DNA of 21,121 nucleotides from 2-01-FULL-39-10-A sp964525395 (GTDB lineage: Bacteria > Patescibacteriota > Microgenomatia > Levybacterales > UBA12049): positions 1 through 21,121 of the forward strand of contig CAZGGU010000017.1 of assembly GCA_964525395.1 (NCBI GenBank). Reading direction: 5' to 3'. The notes under the pieces are model-generated. The model did no database searches. It was not told the origin of the DNA and saw nothing but the letters and a program-made list of their open reading frames with translations. The translations under genes and the position numbers were made by a program. Positions 6,235-13,400 of the stretch are shown in pieces; position 1 is the stretch's first letter; each line of letters begins with the position of its first letter.

Positions 6235-7614
6235 ATGGTTTTTTATCTAAAATATCGTCCCAAATCCATTTCTGATCTTGATAGCGCAGAGCTTCGCGAA
6301 AAATTGGACTCAGCACTTAAAGGAAAACTTCCTGATAATATTCCTCATGCATTTCTTTTTACTGGTTCCAAAGGGCTTGGTAAGACATCAACTGCCAGAA
6401 TTTTAGCTAAAGCGATAAATTGTACGAAGCGAAAAGATGGGGAGATCGAGCCATGTAATTTGTGTGATTCATGTCTCGCAATTGATTCAGGTTCAAGTTT
6501 GGATGTAATAGAAATTGATGCAGCCTCTAATCGCGGAATAGATGAGATTAGAGATCTCAAAGAAAAGATTCGTTTATCACCAGCGGTCTCAAAGAAAAAA
6601 GTTTACATAATCGATGAAGTACACATGTTAACGACTGAAGCATTTAATGCGCTTTTAAAAACCTTGGAGGAGCCACCGAACCATGCCATATTTATCCTTT
6701 GCACCACAGAATCTCATAAGCTGCCTGAGACTATAGTTTCCCGTTGCTTTAATATTAAATTTACCCGCGCTACTGATGAAGATTTAGTAAATTCTTTCAA
6801 CCGTATAGTAAAAGGAGAAGGAGGAAAAGCGGAGAAAGAAGCTCTGATGCAAATCGCTGCACTTTCTGATGGAAGTTTTCGAGATGGCGCAAAAATAATT
6901 GAAGAGATGTTTACCTATTCGACTAATATTGATTCTGATTTGATTGAGCAGAAATATAAAACTAAAACTATAAACAAACAAATTGAAGAATTGATATTAG
7001 CATTAAAGAATAAAAATGCTAAAGAAGGAATTGAAATTATTGCGTTACTTGAGAAAGACAATATAGATTTTAAATTTTTTATTGAAAGTTTAATTAATAA
7101 ATTACACGTTAATTTAATTGAGCAGGTCGAGAGGCGAGAGAATCCCAAAGAAACAAAAAAAATGCTTGAACTTTTGATTGGTTCTTACGGAAGTGTAAGG
7201 TTTGCGCTGCTTCCACAACTTCCACTCGAGCTTGCAATCGTAGAATGGTGCAGTGTTGAAGAAGATCATCTGAAGGTTGAGGTTGAGGCTAAGGAAAAAG
7301 TAATAGAGAAAAAGACAGAAGTTAAAAAAGAAAAGCCTGAAGAAATTCCGTCGAGCAAAGGAAGCTCTGGAAATGATAATATATTAGAGAATTTGATAAA
7401 ACAGGTTCAGAAGGAAAATGTTTCTGTAGCCGGAGTATTAAGAGGTTGTAAATTGGTAAGCTTCGATGGTAGTGAATTAATTTTATCAACAGGTTTTGCT
7501 TTCCATAAAGAAAAACTAACAGACGCAAAAGTAAAAGATTTAATTGAGAAGAATTTGGAAAATGAATTAGGTAAAGTAGTAAATTTTGAAATAATTATGA
7601 AGGAGGTGAATTGA
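6235..7614 (+). CDS. dnaX: DNA polymerase III subunit gamma/tau
   Basis: Clamp-loader ATPase of the replisome. It has Walker A GSKGLGKT (44-51), zinc-binding Cys63, Cys74, Cys77 and Cys80 (CNLCDSC), Walker B YIIDEVH (124-130), sensor 1 near CTTES (156-160) and the SRC arginine-finger motif (169-171). A collar domain follows to about residue 345. A charged Lys/Glu-rich linker (about 350-378) then leads to a short C-terminal domain, making 459 aa, shorter than E. coli tau (643 aa). An A AAA AAA heptamer at 7155-7161 is in the zero-frame register for -1 slippage; the -1 frame stops at 7167-7169. It is the first gene of dnaX-ybaB-prs-recR. No confident SD or -10 box is seen before its ATG. Confidence 0.95.
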   Translation: MVFYLKYRPKSISDLDSAELREKLDSALKGKLPDNIPHAFLFTGSKGLGKTSTARILAKAINCTKRKDGEIEPCNLCDSCLAIDSGSSLDVIEIDAASNRGIDEIRDLKEKIRLSPAVSKKKVYIIDEVHMLTTEAFNALLKTLEEPPNHAIFILCTTESHKLPETIVSRCFNIKFTRATDEDLVNSFNRIVKGEGGKAEKEALMQIAALSDGSFRDGAKIIEEMFTYSTNIDSDLIEQKYKTKTINKQIEELILALKNKNAKEGIEIIALLEKDNIDFKFFIESLINKLHVNLIEQVERRENPKETKKMLELLIGSYGSVRFALLPQLPLELAIVEWCSVEEDHLKVEVEAKEKVIEKKTEVKKEKPEEIPSSKGSSGNDNILENLIKQVQKENVSVAGVLRGCKLVSFDGSELILSTGFAFHKEKLTDAKVKDLIEKNLENELGKVVNFEIIMKEVN

Positions 7615-7617
7615 TAT

Positions 7618-7890
7618 ATGAAAAATCCATTAGCAGGCGCAGGCCAAAATATTGGACTCATGAAAAAAATGCTTCAAGTGAAAAAAGAAATTGAAGCGAT
7701 GAGAGTTGATGTTTCTAAAAATGGTGTGGATGTAGTAGTGAATGGTGAACCAAGAATCAAGGAGCTGAGAACCAACGGCAAAGGTGATAAGGATATTCAG
7801 GAAGCCATTAACGAAGCCATTAAGCAGTCACAGGAAGCAGCAGCAAGACATATGCAGAGCATGGGAGGTCTCGGAGATCTTCTCGGTTAA
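7618..7890 (+). CDS. ybaB: YbaB/EbfC family nucleoid-associated protein
   Basis: Small DNA-binding protein of the YbaB/EbfC family, 90 aa. It shows the N-terminal coiled-coil-like helix (MKKMLQVKKEIEAMRVDV), the central beta region VVVNGEPRIKELR, a second helix with INEAIKQSQEAAARHMQ, and a glycine-rich tail. The strong SD AAGGAGGTG (7600-7608) overlaps the dnaX 3' end and precedes the ATG by 9 nt, and only 3 nt separate the two genes. The dnaX-ybaB-recR association is widely conserved in bacteria, which supports the call. Confidence 0.93.
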   Translation: MKNPLAGAGQNIGLMKKMLQVKKEIEAMRVDVSKNGVDVVVNGEPRIKELRTNGKGDKDIQEAINEAIKQSQEAAARHMQSMGGLGDLLG

Positions 7891-7892
7891 AA

Positions 7893-8786
7893 ATGTTACT
7901 TTTTTCTGGCAATTCCAATAAATCTCTAGCTGAAAAAGTTGCTAATGAGTTAAGTTGGCAACTTGGACAAGTCGAGATAATTAAATTTCCTGATAATGAA
8001 AATAGAGTCAGGATCATTGACGAGGTGGTCGACCAAGATGTTGCTATTTTAGAGTCTACTGCTATAACTCCAAACCTTTATTATATGGAGTTATTTCTTC
8101 TTATTGATGGATTGAAGAGAAGTGGAGCACGTTCCATAACGCTTATCATTCCGTATTTAGGTTATCAACGCCAAGATCATATTTTTCGTTCGGGTGAAGC
8201 AGTTTCTTTGGAAGTAATAATTAAAATTATAGAAGATTTAGGAGTAGAATCTACAATTTCTTTTGATTTTCATTCAATTAAGATTCCTGAGCTCTTCAAA
8301 AATAAAATAACACATTTATCTGCACTTCCACTTTTTGCTGAGAAGATAAAAAGTTTAGATTTGCATAACTACACTTTGGTCACTCCAGACATGGGAGGAA
8401 TAAGAAGAATTGAAATTATTTCTGAAATGCTTGATAACGCACCTCATGCTGAAGTGGAGAAAAATAGAGATCTTAATACTGGTTCTGTAGAATCAATGAT
8501 CTTACATGGAGAGACAAATAAAACTGCCGTTATAGTGGATGATGTAATTTCAACCGGTAAAACATTAGTTGCTGCGGCCAATCTGCTTAAAGAAAAAGGT
8601 GCAGAAGAGATTTTCGTATTCGCTACTCATGGGGTTTTCGCTGATAACGCTGCTGAGATTTTACAAAATTCAATTATTAAAAAAGTAGTGGTGACAGATA
8701 CTATTGAAGTACCAGAAGAAAGAAAATTTGAAAAACTCGAAATAATTTCTGTTGCAAAAGAAATAGTTAATGCACTTGAAAATTAA
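7893..8786 (+). CDS. prs: Ribose-phosphate pyrophosphokinase
   Basis: Makes PRPP from ribose 5-phosphate and ATP for nucleotide, His and Trp synthesis. It has the tandem phosphoribosyltransferase fold: KFPDNENRVRI in the N-domain, the PYLGYQRQDH flexible-loop motif (usually PYxxYARQDR), VTPDMGG, and the PRPP-binding loop VIVDDVISTGKTL in the C-domain. At 297 aa it is shorter than classical bacterial enzymes (about 315 aa). The motif near SFDFHSIKIPELF also departs from the usual LDLHAxQIQGFF, so it looks closer to the shorter, archaeal-like Prs proteins (inference). Its ATG lies 2 nt after the ybaB stop, with no strong SD. The insertion of prs between ybaB and recR is unusual. Confidence 0.92.
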   Translation: MLLFSGNSNKSLAEKVANELSWQLGQVEIIKFPDNENRVRIIDEVVDQDVAILESTAITPNLYYMELFLLIDGLKRSGARSITLIIPYLGYQRQDHIFRSGEAVSLEVIIKIIEDLGVESTISFDFHSIKIPELFKNKITHLSALPLFAEKIKSLDLHNYTLVTPDMGGIRRIEIISEMLDNAPHAEVEKNRDLNTGSVESMILHGETNKTAVIVDDVISTGKTLVAAANLLKEKGAEEIFVFATHGVFADNAAEILQNSIIKKVVVTDTIEVPEERKFEKLEIISVAKEIVNALEN

Positions 8787-8791
8787 TCCTC

Positions 8792-9397
8792 ATGAAAGTT
8801 CCAAAAGCCATTCAAAATACTATTGAATCATTTGAAAAACTGCCCGGAGTGGGTCCTAAAACAGCGCAGAGATTAACTTTTTATTTACTGCATGTTCCGC
8901 AATATGAGTTGGACAAATTTGCTACAAGCTTAACTGATCTCAAAACAGGTACCATTATCTGTTCAAACTGTTACATAGTGGGAGAGAGTGATCCTTGTGA
9001 GATTTGCTCAGATCCTACTCGGGATCAAAATATGATTTGTGTAGTAGAAAATCCATTGGATGTTTTAGCGCTGGAGAAGGGTGGAAAATATAAGGGAGCT
9101 TATCATGTGCTGCATGGAAGAATCGATCCATTAAATAATATCGGTCCTGATGAAATTTATATAGGTGCACTTATGAATCGATTGAAAACTAATCCGGAAA
9201 TTGAAGAGATAATCTTGGCGACTAATCCCACGATGGAAGGTGAGGCTACTGCTATGTATATTTCAAAATTAATTAAAGATCAAGAGATTCAGGTCAAGGT
9301 TTCTCGAATTGGACGTGGACTTCCAATTGGTGCAGATCTGGAATATGCAGATGAAATTACCCTTCAGAGAGCGATGGAGGGAAGGAGTGAGCTTTAA
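8792..9397 (+). CDS. recR: Recombination protein RecR
   Basis: DNA-binding ring protein that works with RecO/RecF in loading RecA at gaps. It has the N-terminal helix-hairpin-helix LPGVGPKTAQRL (17-28), a zinc finger made by Cys57, Cys60, Cys69 and Cys72, and a Toprim domain beginning at MICVVENPLDVLALE (81-95), with GRGLPIGADLEYADEITLQRA near the end. At 201 aa it is full length for the family. It starts 5 nt after prs. Its TAA stop shares one base with the next ATG (TAATG). Confidence 0.96.
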   Translation: MKVPKAIQNTIESFEKLPGVGPKTAQRLTFYLLHVPQYELDKFATSLTDLKTGTIICSNCYIVGESDPCEICSDPTRDQNMICVVENPLDVLALEKGGKYKGAYHVLHGRIDPLNNIGPDEIYIGALMNRLKTNPEIEEIILATNPTMEGEATAMYISKLIKDQEIQVKVSRIGRGLPIGADLEYADEITLQRAMEGRSEL

Positions 9398-9975
9398 TGA
9401 TCGATAATAATGGAGGTATGATGGGTGAAATTTTGGAAACTGGTCAAAATACAGTCAAGTCTGTTGGAGATGCGGCTAAACAAGGAGTGAAATCGACAGC
9501 TTCTTCTACTGTTTCTCAAGTCACAGGAAAAAGTGTAGGTCAGGGAGTAAATGAAGTAGCAGCCGCACAGGCTGCGCAACAGAAAATGAGTGACGATCAA
9601 GCCAAAGATTTTTTAAAAGGTTTATATGGAAAAAGTGATCCTTTAAAGAAGAATATGAGTTCGAGTAGTTCATCTAATAATTCAAATCCGGTAGCTCAAG
9701 CGCTTGGCGTAAAACCAAAAGATCCTAATGCCGGAAAAACTCCAGAAGAAATCGCACAAATGCTAAGACTTCGCATGCAGCTTCACTCAAGTGAATATTA
9801 TCAACCACTTGTTAATCCGCGTAAGCAAAAAGAAGAGCCTGTGGCAGAAAAATTGGAAAGAGAAAAGAAGGAAGAGCAGTTTGAGCTTGCTGAAAAAGAA
9901 AAGAAAAAGCCACCAAAACTTCCTGTCACTGTTAAGCAAGGAACTGGTGAAATGCAGCCAGGAGTCGCAGGCTAA
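9397..9975 (+). CDS. Hypothetical low-complexity protein coupled to recR
   Basis: The 192-aa product has an Ala/Ser/Gln-rich N-terminal half, an LKGLYG element (about residue 70), a serine-asparagine run, a PKDPNAGKTPEEIAQMLRLRMQLH segment in two stretches, a YYQPLVNPRKQKEE motif, and a charged Lys/Glu C-terminus (about 145-175) likely to be helical or disordered. No membrane segment or enzyme motif is seen. The ATG at 9397 overlaps the recR stop (TAATG), and an SD-like AAGGAG (9382-9387) supports it; ATGs at 9418 and 9421 are alternatives. I do not know its function. From memory it resembles lineage-specific proteins of Microgenomates-type genomes, possibly a DUF5660-type family, with low certainty. 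Confidence 0.72.
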   Translation: MIDNNGGMMGEILETGQNTVKSVGDAAKQGVKSTASSTVSQVTGKSVGQGVNEVAAAQAAQQKMSDDQAKDFLKGLYGKSDPLKKNMSSSSSSNNSNPVAQALGVKPKDPNAGKTPEEIAQMLRLRMQLHSSEYYQPLVNPRKQKEEPVAEKLEREKKEEQFELAEKEKKKPPKLPVTVKQGTGEMQPGVAG

Positions 9976-10045
9976 GTGGGAGACTTTTACTCTACTTGAA
10001 AGATGACGCTCGCATGCATTTTGGATAGTAATGTGGATAAAGCCC

Positions 10046-10068
10046 TGCTCGCTGAGCGAAGTCCGAAT
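10046..10068 (-). repeat. TTCGACTTCGCTCAGC-type repeat (copy 2)
   Basis: Read on the minus strand this is TTCGGACTTCGCTCAGCGAG, closely matching the copy at 21-41 on the plus strand with one inserted G. It contains a small GCTC-GCT-GAGC hairpin. The region 9976-10080 holds no convincing gene. Confidence 0.45.
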
Positions 10069-10083
10069 TTTTTAAGCAATTTT

Positions 10084-10092
10084 TGGTAGAAT
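10084..10092 (+). promoter_or_regulatory. Extended -10 promoter of cysS
   Basis: TGGTAGAAT (10084-10092) fits a TGn-extended -10 element. The predicted start near 10099 leaves a leader of about 60 nt before the cysS ATG. No good -35 is seen. Confidence 0.5.
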
Positions 10093-10150
10093 GTTATTAC
10101 ATTCGTACTTCTATCCATTTTCAAGTTAGAGACAAAGTCTCCTGGATAGA
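10089..10150 (+). promoter_or_regulatory. Structured leader of cysS
   Basis: Downstream of the promoter, TCTATCCA (10110-10117) pairs perfectly with TGGATAGA (10143-10150) and encloses a second hairpin, GAGAC-AAA-GTCTC (10129-10141). A separate palindrome GAATGT-TATT-ACATTC (10089-10104) overlaps the -10 end. No T-tract follows, so it is not a classical terminator. The nested stem ends 8 nt before the ATG, where it could control ribosome access. There is no SD. Confidence 0.5.
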
Positions 10151-10158
10151 AAATAATA

Positions 10159-11469
10159 ATGAGAATTTATAATAGTTTATCTAGATCGATTGAAGATTTT
10201 AAACCTCAAGGAGACACTGTCTCTATTTATACCTGCGGACCCACTACATATGATTTTATGCATATCGGAAATTTACGTACGTTTTTAATGGCTGATCTTT
10301 TTGAAAGATCTTTAAGACTGAATGGTTTAAAAATTAAAACCGTCCAAAATATTACTGACATAGATGATAAGATTATTCGTCGTGCTGGAGAGAGGGGTAT
10401 AGGAATCGCTGAGCTTTCTCATGAATTTGAAGAATTCTTTTTCGCAGACATTAAAAGTTTAAACATACTTCCTAAAGATGAAGTAACTAAAGCAACGGCT
10501 TACATTCAGAAGATGGAGGCATATATTGTTGATTTAATCGAAAAAGGATTTGCTTATAAGGAATCTGATGGATCAGTTTATTTTGATATTTCTAAGTTCC
10601 CTGACTATGGAAAACTCTCTGGGATTGATGCTAAGAATCTTAAAAGTGGAACAAGAGTTTTATCTGATGAGTACTCTAAAGATGATGTGCAGGATTTTGC
10701 GCTGTGGAAGGCAGAGCCAAAAGATACTGTAGGTTATGCATCGCAGTGGGGATGGGGAAGACCTGGTTGGCATATTGAATGCTCCGTAATGAGTCAAGAA
10801 GCTCTCGGTGAAACTTTAGATGTGCACATGGGAGGAATTGATCTTTTATTTCCTCATCATGAAAATGAGATTGCACAGTCAGAAGCTAAGTCTGGAAAAA
10901 AGTTTGTGAATTACTGGATTCATGGTGCCTTCATGCTAGTGGATGGTAAAAAAATGTCTAAGTCTCTTGGTAATTTTTATCGTTTGCAAGACATTGTTAA
11001 TAAAGGTTTTGACCCATTGGCGCTAAGATATTTATATCTTCAAACTCACTATCGTCAGGAAATGAATTTCACTTGGGAAGCACTCGAAGCAGCGCAAAAC
11101 GCACTTAACAAACTAAGAAATAAATATTTGAATGCTACTTCGGAAGGTGAAAATTTGCCTGTTACATTCATGGAAACCGTAAATGATGATTTAAATATTC
11201 CGAGAGCATTAGGAATTCTGTGGGAAAATATTGAATTACTTTCTAAAAAAGATTTAGAAAAAGCAGATGAAGTTCTAGGTTTAGGTTTATCAGAATTTGT
11301 TCAAGTAGAAGTGGATTTGCCCGCAGAAATACTCGAACTTTCAAGCAAACGGGAAGAATTTAGAAATGCAGGGAACTATGAAGAAGCAGATAAATTACGA
11401 AATGAAATCGAGGATAAAGGTTATATAATAGAAGACAGCGCAGCGGGAATGAAAATTAGAAAAAGTTAA
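10159..11469 (+). CDS. cysS: Cysteinyl-tRNA synthetase
   Basis: Class I synthetase charging tRNA-Cys. It carries the HIGH-type motif HIGN (35-38), KMSKS at 265-269, and the zinc ligands of the family: Cys26 (YTCGPT), Cys208 (HIECSVM), His233 and Glu237 (FPHHENE). WGWGRPGWHIECS and DLLFPHHENEIAQSEA are highly conserved. At 436 aa it is near normal for bacteria (about 460). The start at 10159 places Cys26 as in other members. It is preceded by a structured leader rather than an SD. Its TAA overlaps the next ATG by one base (TAATG), so the exchanger gene is coupled to it. Confidence 0.95.
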   Translation: MRIYNSLSRSIEDFKPQGDTVSIYTCGPTTYDFMHIGNLRTFLMADLFERSLRLNGLKIKTVQNITDIDDKIIRRAGERGIGIAELSHEFEEFFFADIKSLNILPKDEVTKATAYIQKMEAYIVDLIEKGFAYKESDGSVYFDISKFPDYGKLSGIDAKNLKSGTRVLSDEYSKDDVQDFALWKAEPKDTVGYASQWGWGRPGWHIECSVMSQEALGETLDVHMGGIDLLFPHHENEIAQSEAKSGKKFVNYWIHGAFMLVDGKKMSKSLGNFYRLQDIVNKGFDPLALRYLYLQTHYRQEMNFTWEALEAAQNALNKLRNKYLNATSEGENLPVTFMETVNDDLNIPRALGILWENIELLSKKDLEKADEVLGLGLSEFVQVEVDLPAEILELSSKREEFRNAGNYEEADKLRNEIEDKGYIIEDSAAGMKIRKS

Positions 11470-12407
11470 TGTTTGTATTTAATTTTGCCCAATACATTTT
11501 AGCGTTTATTTTTATTTGGATTGGTTCAGGTTTAATTGTTTCATCCACATCCAAGTTTTCCAAAAAGTTAGGACTATCTTCTTTTGCCGTATCTTTTATC
11601 TTGCTCGGTTTGCTAACGTCCACTCCTGAATTTTCCGTTGGTCTTCAGGCAGTAGCAGATCATACACCAGAAATTTTTGTGGGAAATCTCCTAGGAGGCT
11701 TAGTGGTTATTTTCTTACTTGTTATTCCAATTCTCGCAATCTTTGGAAATGGAATAAGTCTTAAAAATGAAATGGGAAATAAAACCCTTCTTCTCACGCT
11801 TGCAGTAATTCTTGCTCCATCAATTGCAGTTTTTGACAGAAGCGTAAATTTATTCGAAGGGGGAATTCTCATCACCCTATATGTATTGCTTCTTTATGTT
11901 TTCCAGAAAGAGTATGGCTTATTTGATTCTAAAAAAGAGAGTTTACTTGATACAAAAGCTTATTCCCATAAGGACATATTGAAAATAGTTTTGGGAGTAG
12001 TTATAGTTTTTATCGCAAGTCATATTATTGTGCATCAAACAATTTTTTTTGCAGAACTGTTTGATATCCCCGTTTTCTATATTAGCTTAGTAGTTATTGC
12101 TTTGGGTACAGACTTACCAGAGTTAACTTTGGCAGTTCGTTCAGTTTTGTCAGGAAAAAAAGATGTAGCGATGGGAGATTATTTAGGAGCAGCTGTGGCA
12201 AGTACATTTATGTTTGGACTTTTTACTATACTTAGTGGTGGGAAAATTACCACAGTAAGTAATTTTATTATAACGTTTGGATTTATCGCTGGAGGAGTAG
12301 TGGCTTTTTATATTCTCTCGAGATTTAGGGGAAAGATTACGAGAATAGATGGAATAATTTTGCTTTGCGTTTATGCTGCATTCCTAATCTTCGAAGTTAC
12401 TCGATAA
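11469..12407 (+). CDS. Sodium/calcium exchanger-like membrane protein (CaCA superfamily)
   Basis: A polytopic membrane protein with about 9-10 hydrophobic segments over 312 aa. It shows the two inverted alpha-repeats of CaCA exchangers: LLTSTPEFSVGLQAV with GNLLGGLVVIF in the first half, and ALGTDLPELTLAVRSV with GDYLGAAVAST in the second. The Glu of each PE pair normally coordinates the cation. In the second repeat the usual GN is GD, so ion selectivity may differ. It probably moves Ca2+ or another cation in exchange for Na+ or H+. The start overlaps the cysS stop (TAATG), indicating coupled translation. The pairing with cysS has no obvious functional logic. Confidence 0.85.
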   Translation: MFVFNFAQYILAFIFIWIGSGLIVSSTSKFSKKLGLSSFAVSFILLGLLTSTPEFSVGLQAVADHTPEIFVGNLLGGLVVIFLLVIPILAIFGNGISLKNEMGNKTLLLTLAVILAPSIAVFDRSVNLFEGGILITLYVLLLYVFQKEYGLFDSKKESLLDTKAYSHKDILKIVLGVVIVFIASHIIVHQTIFFAELFDIPVFYISLVVIALGTDLPELTLAVRSVLSGKKDVAMGDYLGAAVASTFMFGLFTILSGGKITTVSNFIITFGFIAGGVVAFYILSRFRGKITRIDGIILLCVYAAFLIFEVTR

Positions 12408-12460
12408 TTTTTACTACTAATTTCATACAAATTTTTAGCATTTATCATAAATACCTGCGA

Positions 12461-12487
12461 TAAAATTTTTTATGTTAAAGGAGGTGA
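12461..12487 (+). promoter_or_regulatory. -10 box and strong SD of the small KGG-type gene
   Basis: TAAAAT (12461-12466) could be a -10 element. AAAGGAGGTGA (12477-12487) is a near-perfect Shine-Dalgarno sequence 5 nt before the ATG at 12493. Confidence 0.55.
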
Positions 12488-12492
12488 GATAA

Positions 12493-12615
12493 ATGGGTAA
12501 AGGAAAAGGTTGGTTTGGTGATTCTGCTGCTCATGCGAAGTCTGGAAGAAAAGGAGGACTAGCAAGAGGAAGAAGAGCTAAGCAAGCGAAAGGTAGTCTC
12601 AAAGTTGCTATCTAA
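12493..12615 (+). CDS. Small basic KGG-motif protein
   Basis: A 40-aa ORF encodes a Lys/Arg/Gly-rich peptide with HAKSGRKGGLARGRR, resembling the KGG motif of small stress-related (con-10/GsiB-like) proteins that often read HxxxGxKGG. The strong SD and the single complete ORF argue that it is real. It is strongly basic and could bind nucleic acid, but no function is proven. It stands alone between the exchanger gene and the response regulator. Confidence 0.75.
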   Translation: MGKGKGWFGDSAAHAKSGRKGGLARGRRAKQAKGSLKVAI

Positions 12616-12672
12616 TTTTGAAAAAATCTGCTTAAAGTAAAGTAACTGTATCTTATTTTACTTGGAGTAATC

Positions 12673-12716
12673 CTTACACTCTTCTTACGAATTTCATATG
12701 AAAAACAACGTAAGAA
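12673..12716 (+). promoter_or_regulatory. Predicted response-regulator operator upstream of its own gene
   Basis: CTTACACTCTT (12673-12683) and CTTACGAATTT (12684-12694) are direct repeats with an 11-bp period, as expected for OmpR/PhoB-type regulators. An inverted arm CGTAAGAA (12709-12716) mirrors TTCTTACG (12682-12689), and TTCATATGAA (12693-12702) is a palindrome inside. A weak -10, TATGAG (12718-12723), ends 6 nt before the ATG. Confidence 0.5.
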
Positions 12717-12729
12717 ATATGAGAGAATA

Positions 12730-13398
12730 ATGGACATGATTCAAAACATATTGCTTGTAGAAGATGATTCAAATATAAAAGAGTATTTACAAAATGCTTT
12801 GATAGAATCAAATTTTAATGTTCAGTCTACTCCTGACGGCGCAGAGGCATTAAGTATAATAAAGAATGGAAATATAGATTTGGTGGTTCTTGATTTAGGA
12901 ATTGAGAATATAAGTGGTGAAACAGTTTGCGTAGAAGCCAAAAGAAAATTTCCAGATTTACCAATAATTATATTAACAGCTAAAAATAAAGCTGAAGATG
13001 TGGTGAAAGGGCTTGGTCTTGGAGCAGATGATTACATGTCTAAGCCGTTTGATTTCGATGAATTACACGCACGAATTAAAACTAGACTCAGAAAAAGTTC
13101 TACTGCCATTCTACAGATAGATGATTTGATTTTAAATACTCAATCATTGGAAGTAGAAAGAGCTGGAAAAAAAATTGAACTTACTGCAAAAGAAATAAAA
13201 CTTCTTGAATATTTAATGCAGAATAAAGGTGTAGTTCTTTCCCGAGAAAGAATTTTAAATCATGTTTGGGCCTATTCTCCAGAAGTGGAAACAAGAGTAG
13301 TAGATGTTTATATTGGTTATCTAAGGAATAAAGTAGATAAAAATCATCCTAAGAAATTAATAGAGTCAGTTCGCGGTTTTGGTTACGTAATCAAGTAA
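12730..13398 (+). CDS. OmpR/PhoB-type response regulator
   Basis: Two-component transcription factor of 222 aa. The receiver domain (about 5-118) has the acidic pair Glu11-Asp12-Asp13, phospho-acceptor Asp55 (VVLDLGI), Thr83 and Lys105 (MSKPFD). The C-terminal winged helix (about 127-222) includes LTAKEIKLLEYLMQNKGVVLSRE and the recognition-helix region VETRVVDVYIGYLRNKVD, ending RGFGYVIK. An alternative start at 12736 would remove two residues. The histidine kinase at 14700 is the likely partner, although an opposite-strand gene lies between them. Direct repeats upstream suggest autoregulation. It converges on the aminotransferase-like gene with only 2 nt between stops. Confidence 0.93.
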   Translation: MDMIQNILLVEDDSNIKEYLQNALIESNFNVQSTPDGAEALSIIKNGNIDLVVLDLGIENISGETVCVEAKRKFPDLPIIILTAKNKAEDVVKGLGLGADDYMSKPFDFDELHARIKTRLRKSSTAILQIDDLILNTQSLEVERAGKKIELTAKEIKLLEYLMQNKGVVLSRERILNHVWAYSPEVETRVVDVYIGYLRNKVDKNHPKKLIESVRGFGYVIK

Positions 13399-13400
13399 TA

